Shown here piece after piece: positions 35,273 to 45,016 of a DNA stretch of 64,000 bases. The translations under genes and the position numbers were made by a program. The notes under the pieces are model-generated. The model made no database searches. It saw only the letters and a program-made list of their open reading frames with translations, and was not told where the DNA came from. Position 1 is the stretch's first letter. Every line of letters starts with the position of its first letter. Origin of the DNA: an uncultured Rhodopila sp. (lineage in GTDB: Bacteria > Pseudomonadota > Alphaproteobacteria > Acetobacterales > Acetobacteraceae); assembly GCF_903944925.1 (NCBI RefSeq), contig NZ_CAJATU010000199.1, positions 1 through 64,000 on the forward strand. Reading direction: 5' to 3'.

Positions 35273-36400
35273 ATGCCCAAGCCGCTGCAAGGCCTGCTCG
35301 TCGTCTCGCTGGAGCAAGCGGTCGCCGCCCCCTACTGCTCCGCCCGTCTCGCGGATGCCGGCGCCCGGGTGATCAAGATCGAGCGCGCGGAGGGCGATTT
35401 CGCCCGCGGCTACGACAGCGCCGTGCAGGGCGAATCGAGCTATTTCGTCTGGCTCAACCGCGGCAAGCAAAGCCTCGTCGCCGACATCAAGGACAAGCAG
35501 GACGCAGCATTGCTGCACCGGGTGCTGGCGAAAGCCGATGTGTTCATCCAGAACCTTGCCCCCGGCGCCGCCGCGCGGTCCGGCTTCGGCGCGCAGGCGC
35601 TGCGGGAACAAAACAACAGGCTGATCACCGTCGATATCTCGGGCTACGGCGAAACCGGCGAATATGCCGCCATGAAAGCCTACGATCTGCTGGTGCAGGC
35701 GGAATCCGGACTCGCCATGGTCACCGGCCATCCCGCCGGACCGGGGCGCGTCGGCGTCTCCATCGCCGATATCGGCTGCGGCATGAATGCCTATACCGGC
35801 GTCCTGGAGGCACTGATCGAGCGCGGCATAACCGGAAGCGGCAAGTCGCTGAAGGTCAGCCTGTTCGATGCCGTTGCCGACTGGATGAATGTCCCGCTGC
35901 TGTATTTCGAGGGCACCGGCAAGGCGCCGCAACGGCTCGGCCTGGCGCATCCCTCGATCTGCCCGTACGGCGCATTCGCCACCAGCGACGGTGCGCTGGT
36001 GCTGATCTCCATCCAGAACGAACGCGAATGGACGATGTTCTGCGCGTTGTTCCTGGACGCGGCCGATCTGCCGCAGCAGCCGGGCTTCGAGACGAACACG
36101 ATCCGCGTTGCCAACCGCGCGGTGGTGGATGCGCGTGTCGGCGCCATGTTCGCAGCGCTGACCCGGGACCAGGCGGCGGCCAAACTGCGCCGGGCGAATA
36201 CGGCGTATGGCTTCGTCAACGATCTCGCGGCGCTCGGCCACCATCCCGCGTTGCGGCGGACGCAAGTTGCGCTGCCGGGCGGCGGCCTAGCGGAGATCAT
36301 TGCTCCGGCGGTGATTCGGGTGGGGGAGGTTCCGTCGCTTGGTCCGGTGCCGGCTATCGGCGAGAATGGCGAAGCTATAAGGGCGGAGTTTGGCGCTTGA
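35273..36400 (+). CDS. CaiB/BaiF (family III) CoA-transferase
   Basis: A 375-residue CoA-transferase: LQGLLVVSLEQAVAAPYCSARLADAG opens the fold (two overlapping motifs), then GARVIKIERAEGDFARGYD. The catalytic aspartate is probably in VGVSIADIGCGMNAY. A start at ATG 35273 is preferred because AAGGATT lies about 9 bases upstream and the conserved N-terminus begins there; the open frame itself runs far upstream over the antisense of the ABC exporter. Its end overlaps the GT61 gene by 26 bases. Acid partners unknown. Confidence 0.9.
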   Translation: MPKPLQGLLVVSLEQAVAAPYCSARLADAGARVIKIERAEGDFARGYDSAVQGESSYFVWLNRGKQSLVADIKDKQDAALLHRVLAKADVFIQNLAPGAAARSGFGAQALREQNNRLITVDISGYGETGEYAAMKAYDLLVQAESGLAMVTGHPAGPGRVGVSIADIGCGMNAYTGVLEALIERGITGSGKSLKVSLFDAVADWMNVPLLYFEGTGKAPQRLGLAHPSICPYGAFATSDGALVLISIQNEREWTMFCALFLDAADLPQQPGFETNTIRVANRAVVDARVGAMFAALTRDQAAAKLRRANTAYGFVNDLAALGHHPALRRTQVALPGGGLAEIIAPAVIRVGEVPSLGPVPAIGENGEAIRAEFGA

Positions 36401-37649
36401 GCTTCACGCGAAGAAAAGGCCGCCACGACCGCAAAAGACCGCTTAAAGACCGCCGACCCGGTGGATCCTGAACAACAGAATCGCGTTGCGACCGGGCCTG
36501 ATCAACAACGGATAGCATGCTGAGCAGGTCTTCCTCTGTCACTTCGAAATAGTAAACCCCCCTGGCATCGTGCCGCTCCGCGTGACGGTTAAGCCAGATA
36601 TTGGTATGACCGCATTCCGCGCCGATTTGGAGTTGGATTGCATTCAATGCCGGAAAGGTTGCGACGATCGTCCCGGGCCGGGAAAAAATCGCCGCATGCA
36701 TCCCCGAACCGTGTTCGCCAATTATTGTTTCGGCAGAATGAAACAACTCGATCTGCCCGGCAAAATCGAGTAGTTCCGGCTGCACGATTTCATATCCGCG
36801 CTCGATGGCCATCCGCTCAAACGCTTCGCGCGTCTCAAACACACGCCAGGCGCTGCGCGTTGTTTTCTCATAGGTGCGCCGCGACAGACAGATCTTCCGG
36901 TGGGCACGCTTAGCCGGCGACGGTCTGAAGCGGTTGTAGAACTCGCGCATGAAGCTGTGGAGCACGTAATCGCCGTTGTGGGCAAAGGATGGCAGGCAGA
37001 CCCGGCTGCAAACCACCATGTCGTTCCTACATGAGAACGTTCTGATTTGGTCAGCCCTCACTCCGCAGAAAAACCGCATCATGTCTCTGACGAAGTCAGG
37101 TGTGTCGTCCGGCAGCAGGATCGTCATCCCGGCAAAGGCGTCCCCCAACACGCCCTTGGCGATCTCCACGCGCGGCAGGAAGTCCAGCAGCCAATGGCCA
37201 AAGACGGGGAACCCCGGGCCGAAGACCAGCAAGACCGGTTCGTCGATGACCAACCGGTTGGCAGGGGGCGCCAGGCGGGGATTCTCCGACATGGTATCGT
37301 GATCGAGCCATTGCCGGCCCACATCGGACGTATGAACGTGCTCGAGAATATAATGGCCCTGCAAGAACGGAAAGCCGACGCCCTGGATCTCGATGTCTCG
37401 CAGGAAATGGCACCCGAGGGGCTTGATTGTCTTGGGTGTCATGCCGGAACGCCACGTCCACAGGGCGTCCGGGGCGTCTTCCAGCACCAGAACGTCCGGC
37501 CCGGGCCTGGACGTCTCGCCGGGCCGAAATTCTGCAAATCCCTGCCAATCCGCGACCGCCGCATTGCCCTCCCGACGGGTCGAAACATCGAAGATGGAGA
37601 CGACCGGCACAGCTTGCATGGAATTCACGCTCGGGAAGTGGTTTGGCAT
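36375..37649 (-). CDS. Glycosyltransferase family 61 (DUF563) protein
   Basis: A 424-residue GT61-type protein. The central GHWLLDFLPRVEIA and the C-terminal KICLSRRTYEKTTRS and IIGEHGSGMHAAIFSRPGTIV are the family's conserved blocks. No signal peptide or membrane helix is seen, so it is likely a cytosolic or membrane-associated sugar transferase for surface polysaccharide. ATG 37649 follows AAGGG by 8 bases. The base composition is a little more AT-rich than in neighbouring genes, and no other polysaccharide genes lie nearby, so lateral acquisition is possible. Confidence 0.82.
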   Translation of the reverse strand: MPNHFPSVNSMQAVPVVSIFDVSTRREGNAAVADWQGFAEFRPGETSRPGPDVLVLEDAPDALWTWRSGMTPKTIKPLGCHFLRDIEIQGVGFPFLQGHYILEHVHTSDVGRQWLDHDTMSENPRLAPPANRLVIDEPVLLVFGPGFPVFGHWLLDFLPRVEIAKGVLGDAFAGMTILLPDDTPDFVRDMMRFFCGVRADQIRTFSCRNDMVVCSRVCLPSFAHNGDYVLHSFMREFYNRFRPSPAKRAHRKICLSRRTYEKTTRSAWRVFETREAFERMAIERGYEIVQPELLDFAGQIELFHSAETIIGEHGSGMHAAIFSRPGTIVATFPALNAIQLQIGAECGHTNIWLNRHAERHDARGVYYFEVTEEDLLSMLSVVDQARSQRDSVVQDPPGRRSLSGLLRSWRPFLRVKLKRQTPPL

Positions 37650-37872
37650 CGTGCCGCCCTTCGTCGTAGCAGAGCCGGAACTCTTGCACGACGTGATCGG
37701 TTCATGCGGCCTTCTTCCCACAGCCCTGGCAGCGGATCAACATGTTTCGAGGTAGACAGGTTGGCGGTGCGATGAACCTCGGGTGGATAGAAGCAGCGCT
37801 GGCGTGCTCGCCTCGGTCATTCCGGGACGAGACAACAACCGAAACAACGGCCGGTTCAGGTCGCCGGCATCT

Positions 37873-38307
37873 TCAGTCCGCGGCCGCCGATGGTCGGCAC
37901 CAGCCGCTTAGACTGCGCGGCTCAATCCGCTTCAGCGGCTCTACTTTCCCGTATAGCTGAACCAGATTGAGCAGCCTGGCAGACATCGAACCGTCGGGCT
38001 GCAGCGATGCCGACAGGGTGAACGTCTGGCCGGTTTCCGGATCGAAGAACCAGCCGTCGTTCCAGCGCCCGGGACGATCCGGCGTCAAGCCCCAGACGAT
38101 GGTTTCGCCACAGCTCCCGGGGGTGCCCGGCCGAACCCACACGATGCGCCCGCAATACAGATAATTGCACTCGGATACATCGATCGCCAGCCGATCGGCC
38201 AGCAGCCAGGTGCCGACAGGGGGTTCCGCCGCCGCTGCTCCGGCAAGAGAACATGGCGCCCAAGCCAGGATAGCCATCAGAAAAGTAACCAGTCGTGGCA
38301 TCCCCAT
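37873..38307 (-). CDS. DUF2147 family secreted protein
   Basis: A 144-residue protein with a signal peptide (to about AAA-EPP near residue 29). The mature domain starts VGTWLLADRLAIDVSECNYLYCGRIVWV, the GxW...C...CGRIVW pattern of DUF2147 (quoted in overlapping parts). It lacks the usual C-terminal GRSQTWTRV and ends instead in ERR-free VEPLKRIEPRS, so it is somewhat divergent. Function unknown. A GGGAG site lies 7 bases before ATG 38307. Contains a palindrome copy at 38190. Confidence 0.75.
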   Translation of the reverse strand: MGMPRLVTFLMAILAWAPCSLAGAAAAEPPVGTWLLADRLAIDVSECNYLYCGRIVWVRPGTPGSCGETIVWGLTPDRPGRWNDGWFFDPETGQTFTLSASLQPDGSMSARLLNLVQLYGKVEPLKRIEPRSLSGWCRPSAAAD

Positions 38308-38384
38308 TTCTGATCTCCCGCAACCGCTACGGGGTATGGGTCCGTCCTGCGGCAGGAAAAGCCGCCTCCTTTACTGTTGATGCC

Positions 38385-39719
38385 TCAAGATGCTGTTGCC
38401 ATCGCATAGCCGCGCCGCCGCGCCGGAGGCAGCGCATGCCGCCCGGCCACGCGCTCCAGCAGCAGCCGCACATCCGCCTCCAGTTCGGCCTTGAGCGCGG
38501 AGTCGAGAAACACCTGCTCCAGCACGTCCTGCTGCGCGTGGCTGCCGCCGATGCGATACATCTCCCCCAGCACCGGCCGCATCAGCGCCACCGCCGCCGC
38601 ATGCCGCCCCTGCCCGTTCGCCAAAATCGCGCGCGCCACCGGCAGCCCGATGTCGCGCACGAGTTCGGCGCCGGGCTGCTCGCCGCGTGCGAACTCCTCC
38701 ATGCCGGCCAGCATGGCTACGGCCGCCGCATCCCTGCCGGTGGCGGCCAGGGCCATCATCCAATGCGCCGCGGTGAAGGACGACTGGCAATCGCCGATGC
38801 GCGCCTCGGCCTTGTCCGCCAGTTCGACCCACCGGTCGCCAACCGCCAGACCCTGGCGCCCGAGGCGGAACAGCATCGAGGCCGCGTTCTGCGTGTCGAT
38901 ATAGAGATCGTCCGCCGCCCGGGTCAGCGGCGACTCGAGGTCCCGGAACGCCGTGTCATACAGCGACAGGACTTTGGCGAAGTCACCCAGTTCCAGATGG
39001 TACAGCGCCTGGTGCCACCACAGATGGTGCTTCAGGTTGTTGCCGCCGTCCCAGCGCGGCTGCAGCGCCTCGATCCAGGCAATCCCCTCATGACGGCGGC
39101 CGGTCATCTCCAGCACATGCGCCACGCCATGCGCCGCCCACAGGTCGCCCGGCTCCAGCCGGATCGCCCATCGGCCGGCGTGCTCCGCCTCCCGGTAATA
39201 GCCGCACTCCTCGTGCGCGAAGGCCCGGCAGCCCAGGATCGCGGTAAAGCCTGGCAGCGCCGCGCTCCAGTGCCGCTCCACCGACAGCACCGAGGCGAGC
39301 ATCGCCTCCGGCCGCCCGGCCCAGAAGTTGACGAAATGCGCGAGGCGGAAAGCCAGGATGTCGTGCGGATGCCCGGCCAGGATCTCATCCCACACCGAAG
39401 CGGCGCGTTCCGCGTCGCCGGCGATCCAATGCGCCAGTGCCGTGGCGTGGGCGTCCTCTCGCGCCGAACCGGGGCAACGCCTCGCTTCGGCCAGCGCCGC
39501 CCGGGCAGCCGGCAGCGCGTCGGCCCGGAACGACATCAACAACAGATAGCCGCGCAGGCAGTGCGCCAGGCCGAAATCCGCATCGGCCTGCATCAGCGCC
39601 TCCATCCGGGCGGCCATATCGGCGCGGTAACCCAGATAGCCCTCGATGGCGTGGTCGAACAGGGCGACCGCCTGCCCGGATACGGTGGTCAACCCAAGGC
39701 CCCGGCAATCCTCGAGCAT
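38385..39719 (-). CDS. Tetratricopeptide repeat protein (TTC38-like)
   Basis: A 444-residue all-helical protein composed of TPR-like units. Conserved TTC38-type stretches include FGLAHCLRGYLLLMSF, HWSAALPGFTAILGCRAFAH, GYYREAEHAGRWAI and HLWWHQALYHLELGDF. There is no signal peptide. Such proteins are thought to be scaffolds; no catalytic function is assigned. A strong GGGAGG site precedes ATG 39719. Confidence 0.85.
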   Translation of the reverse strand: MLEDCRGLGLTTVSGQAVALFDHAIEGYLGYRADMAARMEALMQADADFGLAHCLRGYLLLMSFRADALPAARAALAEARRCPGSAREDAHATALAHWIAGDAERAASVWDEILAGHPHDILAFRLAHFVNFWAGRPEAMLASVLSVERHWSAALPGFTAILGCRAFAHEECGYYREAEHAGRWAIRLEPGDLWAAHGVAHVLEMTGRRHEGIAWIEALQPRWDGGNNLKHHLWWHQALYHLELGDFAKVLSLYDTAFRDLESPLTRAADDLYIDTQNAASMLFRLGRQGLAVGDRWVELADKAEARIGDCQSSFTAAHWMMALAATGRDAAAVAMLAGMEEFARGEQPGAELVRDIGLPVARAILANGQGRHAAAVALMRPVLGEMYRIGGSHAQQDVLEQVFLDSALKAELEADVRLLLERVAGRHALPPARRRGYAMATAS

Positions 39720-39782
39720 TCTCCGTCCTCCCTGCCGACGCGCTTAGCACGAAGGCAAGGGGGCATGAAGCCAGGCGAACGG

Positions 39783-40217
39783 TCAGACCGGCGTCAGGCT
39801 GACCCGGGCGATTCCGGAGCGCATCATGCCGAGTTCGCGCGCCGCGGCAGCGGACAGGTCGACGATCCGCCGGGCCGAGTAGATCCGGTCGGTCACGGTG
39901 ACGACGACCGACTGGCCGGTGCTGGCGAGGGTGACTTTCAGCTTGGTGCCGAACGGCAGCCAGGCGTGTGCGGCGGTCAGCAGCCTTTGGTCGAAGCGGC
40001 TGCCATCGGCGGCGCGGCGGCCGTGGTAGGCGTTGCTGTAGTAGGAAGCCGTCCCGGTTTCGCCGACGAAGGCGGCATCCGGCCGATCGGCTGAGGAGGT
40101 TGAGGGGGCTGCCGAGCGATGGTGGTGCTTGGAAGCGGTACGCGCCAAGGCGCCGTGATGCGACGTGGCCAGCAGCGACGAAGCCGCAATGACCGCGATT
40201 GCGTAATATTTTCTCAT
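39783..40217 (-). CDS. RlpA-like double-psi beta-barrel protein
   Basis: A 144-residue secreted protein with a signal peptide to about residue 25. The double-psi beta-barrel follows, recognisable from TGTASYYSNAYHGRRAADGS, LTAAHAWLPFGTKLKV and RIVDLSAAAARELGM. RlpA-type enzymes cleave naked glycan strands at the septum. The usual NDRGP segment reads TDRIYSARR, so the conserved catalytic region is altered, and there is no SPOR domain. Lytic activity is therefore uncertain. Contains a palindrome copy at 40082. Confidence 0.82.
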   Translation of the reverse strand: MRKYYAIAVIAASSLLATSHHGALARTASKHHHRSAAPSTSSADRPDAAFVGETGTASYYSNAYHGRRAADGSRFDQRLLTAAHAWLPFGTKLKVTLASTGQSVVVTVTDRIYSARRIVDLSAAAARELGMMRSGIARVSLTPV

Positions 40218-40706
40218 CGTACCTCACTTAGCGAAAGGCAAACGGCTAACAAAACTCGCGTAACCGTTTCGGTGACGTGTCAGGGCGCAATAACTGCCCT
40301 CCAATGCAGTCGAAATGACCAGCATTGTGTTACAGAACCCCGCCAATGAGGCGGAATTGCGGCATCTTGTCCAGCCGCGAGACGGACCATCCCCGCTCCA
40401 TACTGGCCCATATGCTGCAAATCGACTGCGATGACAAGCCCGTGAGGGAGGTTTTTTGCCGCAAAATCGAGTCAATGCTGCAAGCGCAAATTTTGCATGG
40501 CCGGAACCCAGACCACCAACCCTTTGACCGATAACTAAAAACTTTCGATCGAGGCGACGTGAAATATTTCGGCTGCCGCCCGCCCGGCGATCTGCCCGCA
40601 GTCGGCATTATAGATGCTGTATCGTTATATACACCGCCTTGAAAACTTCTGCCGGAGCGCCCGGCCGTCGGCGGAGGTCAGCGAGACTCGCCCGGGCAAG
40701 GCGGTC
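40218..40706. other. 489-bp gap, no gene seen
   Basis: Less GC-rich than its surroundings, with only short overlapping open frames lacking ribosome-binding sites or recognisable protein patterns. It lies upstream of rlpA (minus) and downstream of the efflux operon, so it probably contains the rlpA promoter. Confidence 0.5.
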
Positions 40707-42242
40707 TCACTTCGCCGCCGTCTTGCCGTTCTCCGGCATATCGGTCTCCCACCCGCCGCCCAGCGCCTTGTAAAGCGCCACCAAATCCGACGAGACATTG
40801 GTGGTGCTCTGGGCAAGCTGCTGCTGCGTCTGCAACAGGCTGCGCTCGGCATCCAGCACCGACAGGAAGTCCGCCACGCCTTGCGCATACCTGCTTTGCG
40901 CCAAAGTCACTGCCCGCCGGTTATCAACCACCGCCCGCGCCAGCTCGTCACGCCGCGTCTGCTCCGTCTTGTAGGCCGTCAGCGCGTTGTCCACGTCATG
41001 CCAGGCTTGCAGGACCGTCTTCTGGAAGGTGATCGCCGCCTCCTGCTGCTGCGCCTGGCGCAACTGCAAGGTGGAGCGCAACTGGCCGCCCTCGAAGATC
41101 GGGATCGTCAGGCCGGGACCCATCGCGTATTGCCGGGCGTTCAGACTGAAGAGATTGCTGAATTGAAGCGATTGCAGCCCGAAGCTGCCGGTCAGATTGA
41201 GCGACGGGTAGAAGTTCGCCTGCGCCACGCCGATCTCCGCTGTCGCGGCGTGAAGCTGGGCTTCGGCCTGGCGAATGTCGGGGCGGCGCCGCGCCAGTTC
41301 CGACGGCAGCCCGACCGGCACCCGTGGCGGCACCGGTGGCACCGGCTTGGCGGTCGCCAGTTCCTCCCGCAGCGCGTTCGGCGGCTGGCCGAGCAGCAGG
41401 CTCAGCGCGTTGATCAGTTGCGCCTCCTGCTGCTCCAGGCGCGGGATTTCCGCCAGGTTGGTGCGCAACTGGGCGGAGGCGTTGGCCACGTCCAGATCGG
41501 TTGTCACCCCGCCCGCGGCGCGCTGCTGCGTCAGGTTCAGGCTCTGCCGCGCGGTGTTGACGTTGTCGCGGGCGATCTGCAGTTCCGCCTGGGCGCCGCG
41601 AAGCTGGACGTAGTCGCGCGCCACCTCCGCCAGGCTGGACAGCAAGGTGGCACGCTGAGCCTCCTTCGCGGCCTCGGACGAAGCCGACGACGACTCGACC
41701 GACCGCCGCACCCCGCCCCATAGGTCCACTTCCCAGGAGGCGTCGAAGCCGCCCTGGTAGAGGTCGAACGGCGCCAGTCCGGCACCCGCCACACCACCCG
41801 CCGAGTTGCCGGACGCCCCGTTGGCGGCGGCCGCACCCGCGGAACTGGGGATCAGGCCGAACACGCCATTATCGCTCGCCTTCTCCCGGGTATACGACCC
41901 GTTGGCGTTCAGGGTGGGGAACTGCGCCGCCTTGGCGATGCCCAGTTGCGCGCGCGATTCGGCGAACCGGGTGGCCGCCGCCCTGACGTCGAGGTTCTCG
42001 GACGCCACCCGCCGCTCCAGCTCGGTCAGCACCGGATCCTTGAACAGCGTCCACCAGTCGACATCGATGGGCTCGGCCACCGGGATGCTGGGCGGCGGCT
42101 TAACCGCCTCCTTCGGCCCGGCGAACCACGACGCCGGGGAGGCCCAGTCCGGTCGCTTGTAATCAGGGCCGACGGTGCAGCCGCCGAGCGCGGTCGCACC
42201 GAGCAGGCCCGCCAGGAATGCCAGTCGTGCTTTGTCGGTCAT
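40707..42242 (-). CDS. Outer-membrane efflux lipoprotein (NodT/OprM family)
   Basis: A 511-residue TolC-like channel. It has a lipoprotein signal ending in LGGC (lipidated cysteine about residue 22), then TVGPDYKRP, the family start. Two OEP domains follow, with the long helices seen at AQLGIAKAAQFPTLNANGSY and ARRRPDIRQAEAQLHAATAEIG. It is the third gene of the efflux operon, 35 bases after the EmrB-type permease, completing a tripartite pump. Confidence 0.92.
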   Translation of the reverse strand: MTDKARLAFLAGLLGATALGGCTVGPDYKRPDWASPASWFAGPKEAVKPPPSIPVAEPIDVDWWTLFKDPVLTELERRVASENLDVRAAATRFAESRAQLGIAKAAQFPTLNANGSYTREKASDNGVFGLIPSSAGAAAANGASGNSAGGVAGAGLAPFDLYQGGFDASWEVDLWGGVRRSVESSSASSEAAKEAQRATLLSSLAEVARDYVQLRGAQAELQIARDNVNTARQSLNLTQQRAAGGVTTDLDVANASAQLRTNLAEIPRLEQQEAQLINALSLLLGQPPNALREELATAKPVPPVPPRVPVGLPSELARRRPDIRQAEAQLHAATAEIGVAQANFYPSLNLTGSFGLQSLQFSNLFSLNARQYAMGPGLTIPIFEGGQLRSTLQLRQAQQQEAAITFQKTVLQAWHDVDNALTAYKTEQTRRDELARAVVDNRRAVTLAQSRYAQGVADFLSVLDAERSLLQTQQQLAQSTTNVSSDLVALYKALGGGWETDMPENGKTAAK

Positions 42243-42277
42243 CAGGTCTTCCAGCAGTCAATCACAACTTGGCCCGC

Positions 42278-43804
42278 TCAATGGCCCGCCACCGCACGCT
42301 TGGGCACCTTCGGCAGCAGCAAGGCCGCGGGCGCGACGATCAGGGCGAGCATGCCAAGCAGCCAGAACACATCCAGGTAGCTCATGATGGAAGCCTGCGC
42401 TTGCACGATCGCATCGACCGGGGCAAGCGGGGTCGTCCAGCCATAGCCGTTGTACGCAGTGATGTGCTCCGCCAGGCGGGCATGGTGAAACTGGCCGCGC
42501 TCCTGCAGCATGTTGGTGACGTAGGACACGCCGAAGCTGCCGCCAAGGTTGCGCATCAGGTTGATCAGTGCCGAGGCCTCGTTGTTCTCATTTGGCGGCA
42601 GCCCGACATAGGCCACCGTGCTGATCGGGATGAACAGGAACGGCATCCACATCACCTGCGTCATGCGCGTGGTGGAGATGGTCCAGAAGCCGATGTCGAG
42701 GTCGAGAGACGCCGCCCGCAGCATCGACCACGCCACCCCCAGGATTGCCATCAGGATCAGCCATTTCGGCTGGATCTTGCGGCCGGTGACGAAGCCGACG
42801 ACCGGCATCAGCAGCAGCGAGGCGATGCCGCCCACCCCCAGGGTCAGGCCGGCGGTGGTGGCGTCGTAGCCCATCAGGGTCTGGGAAAGCTGCGGCAGAA
42901 GCTGCGTCGTGCTGATCAGCATGAAGCCCACCAGGAACATCAGCCCGCAGCAGATGGCAAAGCCGCGGTAGCGCAGCAGCCGGACATTCACCACCGGCTG
43001 CGGATGCCGCCACTCCCAGATCGCCAGGGTCAGCAGCGACACGGCGCTGATCGCCGCCAGCGACGCGATGAAGCCGGAGGAGAACCCGTCATCCAATTCG
43101 AACCGGTCGAGGCAGATCTGCAGCGCACCGAAACCGAGCACCACCAGGACGAAGCCGAACACATCGACATTCAGGCCCTTGTCCAGCAACGCCTGCCGCT
43201 CCCGCCGCAGCACCTCCGGCTCCGTCACCAGCCAGCCCACCAGGGTCAGTGATAGCAGGCCGACGGGCAGGTTGATCAGGAAAACCCAGTGCCAGGACAG
43301 GTTGTCGGTGATCCATCCGCCCATCACCGGGCCGATGGCCGGGGCGCTCACCACGGTCAGGCCGTAGATCGCGAACGCCTGCGCCCGCTTCTCCGGCGGG
43401 AAGGTGTCGGCGAAGATCGACTGCTCCGTCGGCGCCATGCCGCCGCCGCCAATGCCTTGCAGCACCCGGGCGACAATCATCATGTCGAGCGAGGTGGACA
43501 TCGCGCACATCAGCGAACTCAAGGTAAACAGCCCGACGCAGATCATGTAGAACCGCTTGCGCCCGATGACATTGGCCAGCCAGCCGCTGATCGGCAGGAC
43601 GATGGCGTTGGACACCAGGTAGCTGGTCAGTATCCAGGTGGACTCGTCCGCGTCCGCCGCCAGGCTGCCGGCGATGTGCCGCAGCGCCACGTTCGCGATC
43701 GTGGTGTCGAGCACCTCCATGAAGGTGGCGATCGACACCACCACCGCGATCAGCCAAGGATTGCGGTCGCCCGCGGCCGAGCGCGGCAGCAGCGGGTTCG
43801 CCAC
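42278..43804 (-). CDS. emrB: EmrB/QacA-type MFS drug exporter (DHA2)
   Basis: A 508-residue permease with 14 predicted membrane helices. Seen: MEVLDTTIANVALRHIAGS in helix 1, SGWLANVIGRKRFYM in loop 2-3, and GIGGGGMAPTEQSIFADTFP, the motif C region of exporters. The start is GTG at 43804, 3 bases after the EmrA stop. It works with the adaptor EmrA and the outer channel to extrude hydrophobic compounds; the actual substrates are unknown. Confidence 0.92.
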   Translation of the reverse strand: MANPLLPRSAAGDRNPWLIAVVVSIATFMEVLDTTIANVALRHIAGSLAADADESTWILTSYLVSNAIVLPISGWLANVIGRKRFYMICVGLFTLSSLMCAMSTSLDMMIVARVLQGIGGGGMAPTEQSIFADTFPPEKRAQAFAIYGLTVVSAPAIGPVMGGWITDNLSWHWVFLINLPVGLLSLTLVGWLVTEPEVLRRERQALLDKGLNVDVFGFVLVVLGFGALQICLDRFELDDGFSSGFIASLAAISAVSLLTLAIWEWRHPQPVVNVRLLRYRGFAICCGLMFLVGFMLISTTQLLPQLSQTLMGYDATTAGLTLGVGGIASLLLMPVVGFVTGRKIQPKWLILMAILGVAWSMLRAASLDLDIGFWTISTTRMTQVMWMPFLFIPISTVAYVGLPPNENNEASALINLMRNLGGSFGVSYVTNMLQERGQFHHARLAEHITAYNGYGWTTPLAPVDAIVQAQASIMSYLDVFWLLGMLALIVAPAALLLPKVPKRAVAGH

Positions 43805-43807
43805 GCC

Positions 43808-44890
43808 TCAGCGCACCCGGACGGAGGGCACGACCGACATGCCCGGCGCAATCGGATAGTCCTTCACCCGAGGGTCATCGAAGACGATCTTCACCGGCAG
43901 GCGCTGCACGATCTTGACGTAATTGCCGGTCGCGTTTTCCGACGGCAATACGCTGAACGCCGTGCCGGTGCCGCCCTGGAAACTGTCCACCTTGCCGTGG
44001 AACGTGACCGAAGGGACCGCATCGACCGAAAGATCGACATCCTGCCCCGGCCGGATGCGGGCGAGTTGCGTCTCCTTGAAGTTCGCCGTCACCCAGCGGT
44101 CGTCCTGCACCAGCGCGAACAGCGCCTGCCCGGGGTTCACGTAGTTCCCTGCGCTGACCGTGCGATGGGTCACCATGCCCGCCACCGGGGCGACGATGGT
44201 GCAGTAGGACAGTTGCAGCTCCGCCGCCCTTGTGTTGGCCTCAGCCTGCTGCAGCGACGCCTGCGCCGCCAGCACCTGCGCCTGCCCGGCGCGAACCTGA
44301 GCCTGCGCGCCGCCGACAGTCTGCCGCGCAGCCTCCAGCTTGGCCTCGTCCGAGTGGAACGCCGCGGTCGCCGCCTCGACCTGCTGGCGGGTCACCGCAC
44401 CGGGGTTAATCCTCTGATACCTCTCATAATCCTGCCTGGCCATCACCAGATCGGCTTCCGCCACCCGAACATTCGCGGCGGCCTGGTCCACCGCGGCCTG
44501 CTGCACCGAGACCTGCGCCTGCGCCTGCTGCAACGTCGCCTCCGCGCTGGCCTGCTGGCCGCGCACCTGGTCGAGCCTGGCCTGGTAGTCACGCGGGTCG
44601 ATTAGCAGCAGCGTTTGCCCCGCCTCGACATGCTGGTTGTCGGCGAACAGCAGCTTCGTCACCTGCCCGGCGACGCGCGAGGAAATCTGGGTGGTGTAGG
44701 CGTCGATCGCGGCGTCGTCAGTGGTCTCGAAGTGCCGCGCGTTCAGCCAATAGCGTGTGCCGCCCGCGGACAGGCCGAACAGCACCAGCCCGCCAATCAC
44801 GAACCGCGGCCATCGCTTTGCCGACGGCCGGGTCGCCGGGCGCGACGCCTCGGGCGCGTCGGGCCGAACATCCCGGGTCAGATCGTCCAT
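43808..44890 (-). CDS. emrA: EmrA/HlyD-type membrane fusion protein
   Basis: A 360-residue periplasmic adaptor with one N-terminal membrane helix (about 28-48), a barrel-sandwich domain split by long coiled coils (alanine/glutamine-rich segments around residues 95-215), and a C-terminal beta-barrel. The FADNQHVEAGQTLLLIDP lipoyl half-motif is typical. It is the first gene of the efflux operon. The operator palindrome at 44929-44947 lies 38 bases upstream. Confidence 0.93.
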   Translation of the reverse strand: MDDLTRDVRPDAPEASRPATRPSAKRWPRFVIGGLVLFGLSAGGTRYWLNARHFETTDDAAIDAYTTQISSRVAGQVTKLLFADNQHVEAGQTLLLIDPRDYQARLDQVRGQQASAEATLQQAQAQVSVQQAAVDQAAANVRVAEADLVMARQDYERYQRINPGAVTRQQVEAATAAFHSDEAKLEAARQTVGGAQAQVRAGQAQVLAAQASLQQAEANTRAAELQLSYCTIVAPVAGMVTHRTVSAGNYVNPGQALFALVQDDRWVTANFKETQLARIRPGQDVDLSVDAVPSVTFHGKVDSFQGGTGTAFSVLPSENATGNYVKIVQRLPVKIVFDDPRVKDYPIAPGMSVVPSVRVR

Positions 44891-44928
44891 CGGCGGGCCT
44901 CCGTCTGGCGGTCGTCGGACAAGGGCAT

Positions 44929-44947
44929 TGACCGAACCGTTCGGTCA
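44929..44947. promoter_or_regulatory. TetR-family operator palindrome
   Basis: TGACCGAACCGTTCGGTCA: 9-bp perfect arms around one central base, placed between the divergent emrA and tetR genes. Size and sequence (ACCGAAC/GTTCGGT) are typical of TetR-type operators controlling efflux genes. Confidence 0.8.
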
Positions 44948-45016
44948 TTCTACGGCGGCACATGCGGTTGATGCCAGCGGTTGTCAATGCGGCCGTGCCG
45001 AAGGATGCTTCGCCCG

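Noticed and set aside
34787-36265. 492-residue minus-strand frame
   Set aside because: Most is antisense to the CoA-transferase; only the final 96 residues from 35077 form the secreted small protein.
32762-36400. 1212-residue open frame on the plus strand
   Set aside because: All but the last 375 codons are antisense to the ABC exporter and the small proline-rich gene; only the CoA-transferase part is real.
40330-40608. 92-residue minus-strand frame in the gap before the efflux operon
   Set aside because: No binding site, no recognisable domain, and overlapping equally poor frames on the other strand.
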